A stretch of DNA of 6,089 bases from Sphingomonadaceae bacterium (lineage in GTDB: Bacteria > Pseudomonadota > Alphaproteobacteria > Sphingomonadales > Sphingomonadaceae): assembly GCA_004282995.1 (NCBI GenBank), contig SHLU01000144.1, forward strand, positions 1-6,089, given 5' to 3'. Of the stretch, positions 1 through 5,561 are shown in pieces (within the stretch, counting starts at the first letter, position 1; each line of letters opens with the position of its first letter). The translations under genes and the position numbers were made by a program. The notes under the pieces are model-generated. The model had not been told where the DNA came from. It saw nothing but the letters and a program-made list of their open reading frames with translations, and searched no databases.

Positions 1-896
1 TGGCCTGCGTGCTTGTGGAAGGTCGGCTCGAACCAGCATTCGCGCAAGGCGCAACCTGCCAGCCAGCCAGGAGAGATACGCTGCATTTCCGCGTGAACAG
101 TCTTGGCGTCGATATCAGGGGCGCCGAACAGCACCTCCAACGGCCGCGTAGTGCCCCTCCCCTCGCTTAGCGTGGCGCCTTCCAGCATGACCGTGCCAGC
201 ATAGGCCCGCGCCATGTTGAGGCTGGCGGCATTGGGGCTGGGATTGATCCAGATGCGGCTATCTGGCCAGCCATGTCCTGGTGCAGCTTCTGGTAACCAG
301 TGATGCATGTCGATGATGCGATAATCCACGTCGAGATCGAAGTGCCGGATGAACCATTGGCCCATCTCACCCAACGTAAGTCCGTGTCGCATCGGCATGG
401 CGGCGGCACCGACGAAGCTTTCATGGCCTGGCACCAGCAATGTGCCCTCGACAGGACGCCCAGCCGGATTTGGCCGGTCGAGCACCCAGACACTCTTGCC
501 GTGGCTCGCGGCTTCCTCGAGTAGATAAAGCAGCGTGGTGACGAAGGTGTAGATTCGGCAACCCAGGTCCTGCAGGTCGAACAGGAACACATCCGCGCTC
601 GACATCATCTGCTCGGTGGGACGGCGGACCTCGCCATAAAGACTGAATACGGGGATATTGTAGACCGGATCGATCTCGTCGCCGGTTTCAATCATATTAT
701 CCTGCTTGTCGCCCTTCAGCCCATGCTGCGGGCCGAACGCGCTGGTGATTTTGACGCCGGCAGCGATCAGCGCATCGAGGCTGTGAGTCAGGTCTTCAGT
801 GACCGAGGCCGGGTGGGCCACAAGCGCGACGCGCTTGCCTTCAAGCGGTTTACGAAGGTCCGGTTCGGCCAGCAGGCGATCGATCCCGAATTTCAT
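1..896 (-). CDS. DUF1343 / NamZ-like (GH171) protein, C-terminus cut by window edge
   Basis: This is a DUF1343 family protein, related to NamZ exo-beta-N-acetylmuramidases, which remove MurNAc from the non-reducing end of peptidoglycan fragments. The 298 visible codons stay open to the left edge; family members are usually about 360-400 residues, so a C-terminal part is missing. Family motifs seen in order are FGPQHG (54-59), PVFSLYG (82-88), FDLQDLGCRIYTF (106-118), VLDRPNP (138-144), PMRHGLTLGE (168-177), NPSPN (218-222) and LSEGRGTTRPLE (243-254). The ATG at 896 overlaps the stop of the upstream DOMON-like gene (ATGA) and has a GGAGA ribosome site, which fixes the start. The N-terminus MKFGIDRLL has no signal peptide, so the protein is predicted to be cytoplasmic, unlike the secreted Bacillus NamZ. 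Residue 57 is Gln where many relatives have Glu. Family is near certain; the enzymatic activity is inferred. Confidence 0.93.
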   Translation of the reverse strand, partial: MKFGIDRLLAEPDLRKPLEGKRVALVAHPASVTEDLTHSLDALIAAGVKITSAFGPQHGLKGDKQDNMIETGDEIDPVYNIPVFSLYGEVRRPTEQMMSSADVFLFDLQDLGCRIYTFVTTLLYLLEEAASHGKSVWVLDRPNPAGRPVEGTLLVPGHESFVGAAAMPMRHGLTLGEMGQWFIRHFDLDVDYRIIDMHHWLPEAAPGHGWPDSRIWINPSPNAASLNMARAYAGTVMLEGATLSEGRGTTRPLEVLFGAPDIDAKTVHAEMQRISPGWLAGCALRECWFEPTFHKHAG

Positions 897-1414
897 GCTT
901 GCGTCTCCAGGGTCAAGTTTCGGCAGACTTCGCTATGGAACTCCGGCTTTCCGGCCGCGAACGCCAGCGCCCAGTATTGCAGATTGCCCGCCTGGTCCTC
1001 GACGATCGCATTGAGCGCGACCTGGGCAGGAAGCGGTAAATCTGCCGCGATCTTCGCTTCAAGGGTCAGGCGGTCATCCGAGTGATTGCTCGCGATGGCG
1101 ATAGCATCGACCGGGGCATTGCGGGCGTTGTGGCGGAAGTCATCGAAATCATAGGCAGCCCAGCGTGACGAGGGACTGAGGTTGAACTCGCGGTAGGCGC
1201 TCTCTCCCACCCGCTGCCAGAAAATTTCGAAGCAGGTTGTCTTCCACAAATTGTCGGTCCGCTCGCTGTCTGCACTGACCGGAATCTTGATGCGTCTCAG
1301 ATCCCCCTCAAGGCGAAAAACAGCGCTGCAACCTCCGGCTGAGGGTTCGACTTTTGCGAGGACGCGCCGGATCGGTCCGGCCGCGCAATCGGAATGAAGG
1401 ACGAGCTCTTGCAT
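893..1414 (-). CDS. DOMON-like domain-containing protein
   Basis: This is a 173-residue protein of the small DOMON-like family common in Sphingomonadales. DOMON-type beta-sandwich domains bind ligands such as sugars or haem; the ligand of this family is not known to me. Recognisable conserved blocks are RTDNLWKTTCFEIFW (52-66), YREFNLSPSSRWAAYDF (74-90), a central LTLEAKI strand (117-122) and YWALAFAAGKPEFH (147-160). I see no signal peptide or membrane helix, so it is probably cytoplasmic. I chose the ATG at 1414 because MQELVLHSD resembles the usual start of relatives; an in-frame TTG at 1450 would add 12 residues that look unrelated to the family. Neither start has a clear ribosome site. 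Its stop overlaps the start of the NamZ-like gene by four bases, so the pair is very likely one operon, and the protein may work on the same muropeptide or sugar substrate. That role is inference. Confidence 0.85.
   Translation of the reverse strand: MQELVLHSDCAAGPIRRVLAKVEPSAGGCSAVFRLEGDLRRIKIPVSADSERTDNLWKTTCFEIFWQRVGESAYREFNLSPSSRWAAYDFDDFRHNARNAPVDAIAIASNHSDDRLTLEAKIAADLPLPAQVALNAIVEDQAGNLQYWALAFAAGKPEFHSEVCRNLTLETQA
904..908 (-). promoter_or_regulatory. Ribosome binding site of the NamZ-like gene
   Basis: On the minus strand the sequence reads GGAGA, eight bases before the ATG at 896. It lies inside the last codons of the DOMON-like gene. With the ATGA overlap it supports re-initiation or coupled translation of the NamZ-like protein. 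Confidence 0.6.
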
Positions 1415-1493
1415 GTGTGCCGCTATTGCCGAGCAATGCGGTGGTCGCAAGCCACTTGGAGCCGCTGCCCCCCGCTGCTAATGGCCGCGCCCT
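1415..1493. promoter_or_regulatory. Divergent promoter region between the DOMON-like gene and tyrS
   Basis: These 79 bases separate two divergent genes and must hold both promoters unless they lie inside the coding regions. For the minus strand I see a weak pair: TTGCGA (1445-1450) and AATAGC (1422-1427), 17 bases apart, which would start transcription almost at the ATG at 1414. For the plus strand only poor candidates exist: TTGGAG (1456-1461) and GCTAAT (1477-1482), with a short 15-base spacer. Neither gene has a clear Shine-Dalgarno sequence here. The divergent arrangement is certain; the individual boxes are weak guesses. Confidence 0.35.
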
Positions 1494-2723
1494 ATGAGCG
1501 AATATAAATCCGATCTCCTGCGCGTCCTCGACGAACGCGGTTATATCCACCAGGCCACCGATGCCGAAGGGCTCGACGCTCTGGCTGCAAGGCAGGTGGT
1601 CCCTGGCTATATCGGTTTCGATGCAACTGCGCCCTCGCTCCATATCGGCTCGCTGGTGCAGATCATGATGCTGCGCCGGATGCAGCAGGCGGGGCACAAG
1701 CCGATCGTGCTGATGGGTGGCGGTACCACCCGGATCGGCGACCCATCGGGTCGTGACGAAAGCCGCAAGATGCTGACCGATGAGGCAATCGAGGCGAATA
1801 TTGCCGGTATTCGCAAGGTCTTCGAAAAGCTGCTGAACTTTGGCGACGGGCCGACAGACGCGGTGATGGTCAATAATCACGATTGGCTCGGTCAGCTCGG
1901 CTATATCGAGCTGCTGCAGGAAGTGGGTACGCACTTTACCGTCAACCGGATGTTGAGCTTCGATTCGGTGCGGTTGCGCCTTGAACGCGAGCGACCGATG
2001 ACCTTCCTCGAATTCAATTACATGATCCTGCAAGGCTATGACTTTCGCCACCTGGCAAAGGAAATGGACGTGCGGCTGCAGATGGGCGGTAGCGACCAAT
2101 GGGGCAATATCGTCAACGGTGTTGAGCTTGGCCGCAGAATGGACGGGGCATCGCTTTTTGGCCTCACCACACCGCTGCTGACGACGGCTGACGGAGCGAA
2201 GATGGGCAAGACCGCCGCGGGCGCGGTCTGGCTCAACGAGGATCAGCTTCCAGCATACGACTTCTGGCAATATTGGCGCAATGTAGATGACCGCGACGTA
2301 GGCCGGTTCCTGCGCCTGTTCACCGATCTGCCGCTGGAAGAAATCGCCCGGCTCGAAACTCTCGAAGGATCGCAGATCAACGAAGCCAAGACCATCCTGG
2401 CCAATGAAGTCACCGCCCTTGTGCGTGGGCGGGAGGCTGCGCAATCTGCCGAGGCCACCGCGTCACAGACCTTTGCCGGCGGCGGTGCTGGCGAGGACTT
2501 ACCGACATTGTCCCTCGGTGCCGAAGGGATGACTCTTCCGGCTGCGCTGAGCGCTATCGGATTTACCCAGTCCAACGGCGAAGCAAAGCGCAAGATCGCC
2601 GAAGGCGCTGTCAGGCTGGATGGCGAGCCAGCAAGCGACCCGGGTCTCCTGCTGCTCGTGGAAGATGGCGGCGAGATCAAGCTGAGCCTCGGTAAGAAGA
2701 AGCACGGTCTGCTCGTTCGCTAA
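1494..2723 (+). CDS. tyrS: Tyrosyl-tRNA synthetase (TyrRS)
   Basis: This class I aminoacyl-tRNA synthetase charges tRNA-Tyr with tyrosine in two ATP-dependent steps in the cytoplasm. At 409 residues it has the usual length of bacterial TyrS. The Rossmann catalytic domain shows the HIGH-type signature PSLHIGSL (47-54), the MGGGTTRIGDPSGR block (74-87), the tyrosine-pocket stretch YMILQGYDF (176-184), GGSDQWGNI (198-206) and the KMSKS-type loop KMGKT (236-240). A linker and an S4 RNA-binding domain (about 345-409, with EAKRKIAEGAVRLDG at 363-377) complete the protein. All expected elements are present and nothing suggests a second, antibiotic-resistance type copy. The ATG at 1494 matches the usual N-terminus, MSEYKSDLL, although no clear ribosome site precedes it. 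It is divergent from the DOMON/NamZ-like unit and appears to be transcribed alone. Confidence 0.98.
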   Translation: MSEYKSDLLRVLDERGYIHQATDAEGLDALAARQVVPGYIGFDATAPSLHIGSLVQIMMLRRMQQAGHKPIVLMGGGTTRIGDPSGRDESRKMLTDEAIEANIAGIRKVFEKLLNFGDGPTDAVMVNNHDWLGQLGYIELLQEVGTHFTVNRMLSFDSVRLRLERERPMTFLEFNYMILQGYDFRHLAKEMDVRLQMGGSDQWGNIVNGVELGRRMDGASLFGLTTPLLTTADGAKMGKTAAGAVWLNEDQLPAYDFWQYWRNVDDRDVGRFLRLFTDLPLEEIARLETLEGSQINEAKTILANEVTALVRGREAAQSAEATASQTFAGGGAGEDLPTLSLGAEGMTLPAALSAIGFTQSNGEAKRKIAEGAVRLDGEPASDPGLLLLVEDGGEIKLSLGKKKHGLLVR

Positions 2724-2734
2724 TCTACTAAACC

Positions 2735-2766
2735 CCCGAAAACCGGTGGTTTTGTGCCATTTCGGG
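2735..2766 (+). terminator. Possible hairpin after tyrS
   Basis: CCCGAAA (2735-2741) pairs perfectly with TTTCGGG (2760-2766), and TGG/CCA (2747-2749 and 2757-2759) can pair inside it. A competing smaller hairpin is AAAACC-GGT-GGTTTT (2739-2753). It lies 12 bases after the tyrS stop, where a terminator is expected. No T-run follows, so it is not a classical intrinsic terminator. Confidence 0.3.
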
Positions 2767-2828
2767 ACAATGCAGATTAACCGAAAATCAGCCTTTTCAC
2801 GGCATAAACGCTTCCACGCACAGAATAT

Positions 2829-2834
2829 GGAGGG
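2829..2834 (+). promoter_or_regulatory. Ribosome binding site of the PilZ gene
   Basis: GGAGGG lies nine bases before the ATG at 2844. It is the strongest Shine-Dalgarno match in the left half of the window, and it fixes the PilZ start over the out-of-frame ATG at 2827. Confidence 0.75.
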
Positions 2835-2843
2835 TCGTGCATC

Positions 2844-3182
2844 ATGCCTAGTGGAGCCCAGCTCACTGTAACCGATCAGCGCCGCGCGACCCGTCACCCC
2901 GTGGACTTCCCTGTCATTGCCGAGCACCACGTGCACGGTGACATGAGCCTCCACATCAGCAACCTGTCCGCGCACGGCTTCATGGTCGACGATGCAAGCG
3001 ACGTCGAACGCGGAGACCGGGTTATTATTCGCGTACCGATCATCGGTCGTATCGAGGCCTATTGCATCTGGGTTCGCGAACACCGTGCCGGTTTCCAGTT
3101 CGAGCGGATTATTCGGCTCGACGACTTCATTTCCATCATTGACGAACTGCAGCCCAATCCGCGCCTGCGCCGTCCGCGCTGA
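2844..3182 (+). CDS. Single-domain PilZ protein, predicted c-di-GMP receptor
   Basis: This 112-residue protein is essentially one PilZ domain, a cytoplasmic receptor for cyclic di-GMP. Both ligand signatures are visible: the RxxxR switch as RRATR with R13 and R17, and the (D/N)xSxxG motif as NLSAHG (40-45). The later GDRVIIRVPIIG (57-68), CIWVREHRAGFQFE (74-87) and a short C-terminal helix with an Arg/Pro-rich tail fit the beta-barrel fold. There is no attached enzymatic or membrane domain, so it must act by binding a partner, typically in motility, polysaccharide or cell-cycle control in this order of bacteria. The partner cannot be read from the context: the neighbours tyrS and an MFS transporter are unrelated. 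It has its own strong ribosome site, and a hairpin lies just after the stop, so it is probably a single-gene transcript. c-di-GMP binding is well supported by motifs; the output is unknown. Confidence 0.92.
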   Translation: MPSGAQLTVTDQRRATRHPVDFPVIAEHHVHGDMSLHISNLSAHGFMVDDASDVERGDRVIIRVPIIGRIEAYCIWVREHRAGFQFERIIRLDDFISIIDELQPNPRLRRPR

Positions 3183-3191
3183 CCTCAAAGC

Positions 3192-3213
3192 CGCAAGTCC
3201 AACTTGCGTGTTT
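3192..3213 (+). terminator. Probable weak intrinsic terminator after the PilZ gene
   Basis: CGCAAGT (3192-3198) pairs perfectly with ACTTGCG (3202-3208) around a three-base loop, ten bases after the PilZ stop. TGTTT follows at 3209-3213. The stem is short and the T-run imperfect, so partial readthrough into the MFS-cysK unit is possible. Confidence 0.4.
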
Positions 3214-3219
3214 GATAGC

Positions 3220-3252
3220 GGGAAGCTGCTTCCCTAGCAGCACATCGGCTGC
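3220..3252 (+). promoter_or_regulatory. Mutually exclusive hairpins in the leader before the MFS gene
   Basis: Three overlapping stems can form in 33 bases: GGGAAG (3220-3225) with CTTCCC (3229-3234), GCTGC (3225-3229) with GCAGC (3237-3241), and that same GCAGC with GCTGC (3248-3252). The middle stem excludes both others. The last stem ends 12 bases before the GTG start of the MFS gene. This is attenuator-like geometry, but the stems are short and could be chance in GC-rich DNA. Confidence 0.25.
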
Positions 3253-3264
3253 CATGGACTGTGG

Positions 3265-4566
3265 GTGAGCCAGACACCCCTGCCCCCCCGTCATCCATTC
3301 CGGGTACCGAATTTTCGCGCCTATTGGCTGAGCCGCCTGGCAATGACCTTGGCGCAATATTCCATGCTGCTGATTATCGGGTGGCAGACGTATAATCTCG
3401 CCCGCGATGCCGGGATGAGCGTGCCCGGGGCATCTGGACAGCTTGCCCTGATAGGACTGTTCCAGTTCCTGCCACTGTTCGTGCTGACACCCTTTGTGGG
3501 CCTGGCGGCCGACAGGTTCGACCGCCGGCTGATTGGACGTGTCACCGTCGCCCTACAGCTCGTCTGCGCAGGGCTCCTCGCGTGGGCGACCTACACCGAC
3601 GAAATCTCTTTGCCATGGCTATTCGCCGTCGCGGTCCTGCTGGGCATTGCCCGGGCGTTTGCAGGTCCGGCACTGTCGGCCCTTGCCCCCAATCTGGTAC
3701 CCAGGGCGATCCTGCCCAACGCCATCGCCTTGTCGAGTATCGCCTGGCAGGTCGGGATGATCATGGGGCCGGCGCTGGGCGGGTACCTTTATGTCATCGA
3801 CCCGGCCTTGCCATATGGGGTGGCGACCACGTTGTTCGCGCTCTCGATCATCGCGCTCGGCTTTGTCGGTCACGTCCCGCAGCCACCGGTGCGCAAGGAT
3901 CAACGCCCGATCGGCCAAATCGTCGATGGGTTGCGCTATGTAGGTCATAACAAGATGGTCCTTGGGGCGATCACGCTGGACCTGTTTGCAGTGTTCCTTG
4001 CGGGGGCAACAGCGCTTTTCCCCGTTTATGCCCGCGACATACTGCAGGTTGGGGCTACCGGACTAAGTCAGCTTGCCATGGCCCCGGCCATTGGTGCAGC
4101 ATTGACCGCGCTGTTCTTCAGCTTCCGCCCGCTCAGGACGCAGGTTGGGCCAAAGATGTTGTGGTCGGTCGCGCTGTTCGGGCTCGCCACTATCATATTC
4201 GGACTGTCGCGCTCGATGCCGCTGAGCCTTGCGATGCTGTTCATTGTCGGCGCGGCAGACATGTTCAGCGTTTATATCCGGCAGTCGCTGATCCAGCTAC
4301 ACACCCCCGATGACAAGCGCGGCAGGGTGTCGAGCGTATCACTGCTGACCATCGGTGCGTCGAATGAAGGCGGCGACGCGTTCTCCGGCTTCCTCGCCAG
4401 CGTGGGCGGGCCTGTGGCGGCAGTGGTGGCTGGCGGCATCGGCGCTATCGCCACGGTAGCCTTGTGGAGCCGGTTGTTTCCGGTCCTGCGAACTACGCGG
4501 ACCTTTGATCCGCCCGACGAATTGCTAGATACAGAGACTGACAAGATCACGAGGAGCGCGTCATGA
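3265..4566 (+). CDS. MFS transporter, exporter type (EntS / MFS_3-like)
   Basis: This is a 433-residue inner-membrane protein of the major facilitator superfamily, resembling the MFS_3 / enterobactin-exporter-like group that mostly exports small molecules by proton exchange. About twelve hydrophobic segments can be traced, roughly at 24-45, 60-80, 92-110, 116-138, 153-177, 181-204, 229-252, 263-287, 297-313, 317-338, 353-378 and 382-405. Motif A is visible as GLAADRFDRRL (79-89) after helix 2, a motif C-like GPALGG (168-173) lies in helix 5, and TPDDKRGRVSS (347-357) matches the family loop before helix 11. The start is GTG at 3265; no strong ribosome site precedes it, but homology-like sequence (PFRVPNFRAYWLSRLA) begins at residue 11, so the ATG at 3343 is too late. 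Its TGA overlaps the cysK ATG. The substrate is unknown; linkage to cysK makes a thiol or sulphur compound possible but unproven. Confidence 0.9.
   Translation: MSQTPLPPRHPFRVPNFRAYWLSRLAMTLAQYSMLLIIGWQTYNLARDAGMSVPGASGQLALIGLFQFLPLFVLTPFVGLAADRFDRRLIGRVTVALQLVCAGLLAWATYTDEISLPWLFAVAVLLGIARAFAGPALSALAPNLVPRAILPNAIALSSIAWQVGMIMGPALGGYLYVIDPALPYGVATTLFALSIIALGFVGHVPQPPVRKDQRPIGQIVDGLRYVGHNKMVLGAITLDLFAVFLAGATALFPVYARDILQVGATGLSQLAMAPAIGAALTALFFSFRPLRTQVGPKMLWSVALFGLATIIFGLSRSMPLSLAMLFIVGAADMFSVYIRQSLIQLHTPDDKRGRVSSVSLLTIGASNEGGDAFSGFLASVGGPVAAVVAGGIGAIATVALWSRLFPVLRTTRTFDPPDELLDTETDKITRSAS
4551..4556 (+). promoter_or_regulatory. Ribosome binding site of cysK
   Basis: GAGGAG lies six bases before the ATG at 4563 and inside the last codons of the MFS gene. 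Together with the ATGA overlap it gives cysK its own strong initiation signal, so cysK can be translated well even if the MFS gene is translated poorly from its GTG. Confidence 0.75.
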
Positions 4567-5483
4567 AAGCCGACAACATCCTGCACACTATCGGCAATAC
4601 CCCGCATATTCGCCTGTCGAAGCTGTTTCCCGATCACGAAGTCTGGGTGAAATCGGAACGCGCCAATCCGGGCGGTTCGATCAAGGACCGGATCGCGTTA
4701 TCCATGATCGAGGATGCGGAGAAAACCGGCGCGCTCAAGCCCGGCGGCACGATAATAGAGCCGACCAGCGGCAATACCGGCATCGGCCTCGCCATGGTTG
4801 CAGCGGTAAAGGGATACAAACTCATCCTCGTCATGCCCGAGAGCATGAGCATCGAACGGCGGCGGCTGATGCTGGCCTATGGAGCGAGCTTCGACCTGAC
4901 CGACAAGGCCAAGGGAATGAAAGGCGCCATCGAGCGCGCGAGCGAGCTGGTCGCGCAGACCGAGGGCGCATGGATGCCAAGCCAATTCGACAATGACAGC
5001 AACTGGAAAGTCCATGTCCGCACCACGGCCAAGGAGATCCTGGAGGATTTCCGCGATAGTCCGATCGACGTGATGATTACCGGCGTCGGCACTGGTGGCC
5101 ATCTGACCGGTTGCGCCGAGGAACTGAAACGGCACTGGAGCGGGCTGAAGGCCTATGGCGTAGAGCCCGAACTTTCGCCGGTGATCAGCGGCGGCCAGCC
5201 CGGCCCGCATCCGATCCAGGGCATCGGCGCCGGCTTCATTCCCGGCAATCTTCACACCCAGTCGATCGACGGTGCCATCCAGGTCGATGCCGAGGCAGCC
5301 AAGGACATGGCTCGCCGCGCAGCCTCGGAGGAAGGCATACTGGTGGGTATCTCGTCCGGGGCCACGCTGGCGGCTATCGCCAAAAAGTTGCCCGAGCTCG
5401 ATGCCGGGGCGCGCATACTCGGCTTTAACTACGATACCGGCGAACGCTATCTTTCAGTACCGGACTTTCTGCCGGAGGCTTGA
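4563..5483 (+). CDS. cysK: Cysteine synthase (O-acetylserine sulfhydrylase)
   Basis: This cytoplasmic PLP enzyme makes L-cysteine from O-acetyl-L-serine and sulfide, the last step of assimilatory cysteine synthesis. It has 306 residues, the usual length for CysK, with no extra CBS domains. Visible motifs are NPGGSIKDR (35-43) with the PLP-binding lysine K41, the substrate loop PTSGNTG (67-73), the phosphate-binding GVGTGGHLTG (174-183), GISSGAT (262-268) with the serine that contacts the pyridine nitrogen, and the C-terminal TGERYLS (292-298). The segment MPSQFDNDSNWKVHVRTT (138-155) differs from the QFSNPANP form of enterobacterial CysK, but I have seen similar forms in related bacteria. The start overlaps the MFS stop and has its own GAGGAG site. 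A strong terminator follows 22 bases after the stop. A cystathionine beta-synthase-like specificity cannot be fully excluded, but CysK is by far the best fit. Confidence 0.95.
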   Translation: MKADNILHTIGNTPHIRLSKLFPDHEVWVKSERANPGGSIKDRIALSMIEDAEKTGALKPGGTIIEPTSGNTGIGLAMVAAVKGYKLILVMPESMSIERRRLMLAYGASFDLTDKAKGMKGAIERASELVAQTEGAWMPSQFDNDSNWKVHVRTTAKEILEDFRDSPIDVMITGVGTGGHLTGCAEELKRHWSGLKAYGVEPELSPVISGGQPGPHPIQGIGAGFIPGNLHTQSIDGAIQVDAEAAKDMARRAASEEGILVGISSGATLAAIAKKLPELDAGARILGFNYDTGERYLSVPDFLPEA

Positions 5484-5505
5484 GGTTCATACCGCCGACG
5501 CAAAG

Positions 5506-5532
5506 AAGGCCCGGGTGCGGGACCCGGGCCTT
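5506..5532. terminator. Strong terminator between convergent genes, probably bidirectional
   Basis: AAGGCCCGGGT (5506-5516) pairs without mismatch with ACCCGGGCCTT (5522-5532) around the five-base loop GCGGG. On the plus strand TCTGTTTC follows; on the minus strand CTTTG follows. It lies 22 bases after the cysK stop and 29 bases beyond the stop of the convergent acyl-CoA dehydrogenase, so it can end both transcripts. The T-runs are short, but the stem is very stable. Confidence 0.85.
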
Positions 5533-5561
5533 TCTGTTTCATCCACCAATCGGAGTTGGGG

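Noticed and set aside
167..592. 141-codon frame on the minus strand inside the NamZ-like gene
   Set aside because: It is in a different frame from the DUF1343 frame, which carries all the conserved motifs, and looks like a random Ser/Arg/Cys-rich shadow.
1415..1450. TTG at 1450 as start of the DOMON-like protein
   Set aside because: The 12 extra residues do not resemble the family N-terminus and no ribosome site precedes the TTG; the ATG at 1414 fits better.
1481..1507. Eight-codon frame MAAPYERI overlapping the tyrS start, with one Tyr codon
   Set aside because: A single Tyr codon is weak evidence for a tyrosine-sensing leader, there is no ribosome site, and there is no room for an attenuator before the tyrS ATG at 1494.
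1308..2444. 378-codon open frame on the minus strand opposite tyrS
   Set aside because: It lies almost wholly antisense to an unmistakable tyrS, and its sequence shows no recognisable domain. Long antisense frames are common in GC-rich genes.
2499..3188. 229-codon open frame on the minus strand across the tyrS end and the PilZ gene
   Set aside because: It spans two real plus-strand genes and the gap between them, has no family resemblance and no ribosome site that I can see.
3254..3268. ATG at 3254 as the MFS start
   Set aside because: It is out of frame with the MFS protein and stops after four codons; the in-frame GTG at 3265 is the only suitable start.
4698..5255. 185-codon open frame on the minus strand opposite cysK
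   Set aside because: It is a shadow of the conserved cysK sequence; no protein family is recognisable.
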